From assembly GCA_902773445.1 (NCBI GenBank), contig CACYEU010000185.1:1-5091 (forward strand): a stretch of 5,091 bases of DNA, written 5' to 3'. Under the pieces are notes generated by a model. It had not been told where the DNA came from. It was given only the letters and a program-made list of their open reading frames with translations, and ran no database searches. The stretch is from an uncultured Lachnospiraceae bacterium (GTDB taxonomy: Bacteria; Bacillota; Clostridia; Lachnospirales; Lachnospiraceae). Both the position numbers and the translations under genes were made by a program. The stretch's first letter is position 1; each line of letters opens with the position of its first letter. Of the stretch, positions 4,895 to 5,091 are shown piece after piece.

Positions 4895-5091
4895 ATGAGT
4901 TTGATTGAATTCCGAGATGTATCCGAGCGATACATAAAGGGGGCGCCCCCCGCGATCGATCATCTGACATTCGATATCGATCACGGTGAGTTTGTCTTTG
5001 TCACGGGCGACAGTGGATCAGGAAAGTCAACACTGATCAAGCTGCTTCTTCGCGAGCTGACCCCGACATCGGGTACGATCACAGTGGCAGG
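4895..5091 (+). CDS. ftsE: Cell-division ABC ATPase FtsE (N-terminal part, cut by window end)
   Basis: FtsE is the cytoplasmic ATPase that pairs with the membrane protein FtsX; in Gram-positive bacteria the complex activates peptidoglycan hydrolases for division or elongation. The 65 visible residues start with the ABC strand IEFRDVSERY (4-13) and contain a complete Walker A, GDSGSGKST, at 38-46. The segment LIKLLLRELTPTSGTITVAG, running from 47 into the window edge, is typical of FtsE: LLLRE after Walker A and PTSG before the next strand. The Q-loop, signature and Walker B lie beyond the edge. Other ABC ATPases such as the LolD type look similar here, but the GEFVFVTG entry (31-38) and LLLRE favour FtsE. 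It follows the CdaR-like gene by 16 nt with its own AGGAGG. An ftsX gene would be expected next, which the window cannot show. Confidence 0.85.
   Translation, partial: MSLIEFRDVSERYIKGAPPAIDHLTFDIDHGEFVFVTGDSGSGKSTLIKLLLRELTPTSGTITVA
4939..4950. repeat. 12-bp perfect G/C palindrome inside the start of ftsE
   Basis: GGGGGCGCCCCC is its own reverse complement and contains no A or T. It encodes the KGAPP stretch at residues 15-19, a loop where FtsE proteins usually have a less G/C-rich sequence. In mRNA it could form a short stem about 45 nt into the gene, or promote intermolecular pairing. Any function is speculative. Confidence 0.5.

Overview
The window looks like a chromosomal segment of an anaerobic, Spo0A-carrying Clostridia (Bacillota), possibly Lachnospiraceae-like. 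This rests on strong AGGAGG ribosome binding sites before nearly every gene, a rubrerythrin, a pyrophosphate-type phosphofructokinase, a tRNA gene without an encoded CCA end, and a tandem array matching the Spo0A recognition sequence. All genes lie on the + strand, and no insertion sequence, phage gene or CRISPR array is visible. Codon usage looks uniform, so there is no sign of recent transfer.

Region 1 (1-1143): the last 16 codons of an unidentified gene, a cytoplasmic cyclophilin-type peptidyl-prolyl isomerase, and a full-length rubrerythrin. The gaps are short (34 and 29 nt), so these probably share a transcript. Region 2 (1144-1407): a hairpin after the rubrerythrin gene whose loop holds the -35 box of a tRNA promoter, then tRNA-Arg(ACG), then its rho-independent terminator. 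Region 3 (1408-2637): a PPi-dependent 6-phosphofructokinase, a central glycolytic enzyme.

Region 4 (2638-3612) is the most interesting part. The intergenic stretch after pfp carries three TGTCGAA-like 0A boxes at exact 10-bp steps. Downstream is a 274-residue protein that I read as a degenerate Hanks-type protein kinase (pseudokinase). Its C-lobe is recognisable, the ATP-binding N-lobe core is missing and the catalytic loop residues are lost. It has one transmembrane helix and a C-terminal coiled coil predicted to lie outside the cell. The layout suggests a Spo0A-controlled, membrane-anchored signalling or scaffold protein; that role is inference.

Region 5 (3613-5091): a 174-bp intergenic stretch with two good sigma-A-type promoters, the second overlapping a 9-bp direct repeat. 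It is followed by a CdaR/PucR-type regulator and, 16 nt later, the start of ftsE, cut by the window edge. The spacing suggests that the regulator is co-transcribed with the FtsE(X) cell-division and peptidoglycan-hydrolase control module.
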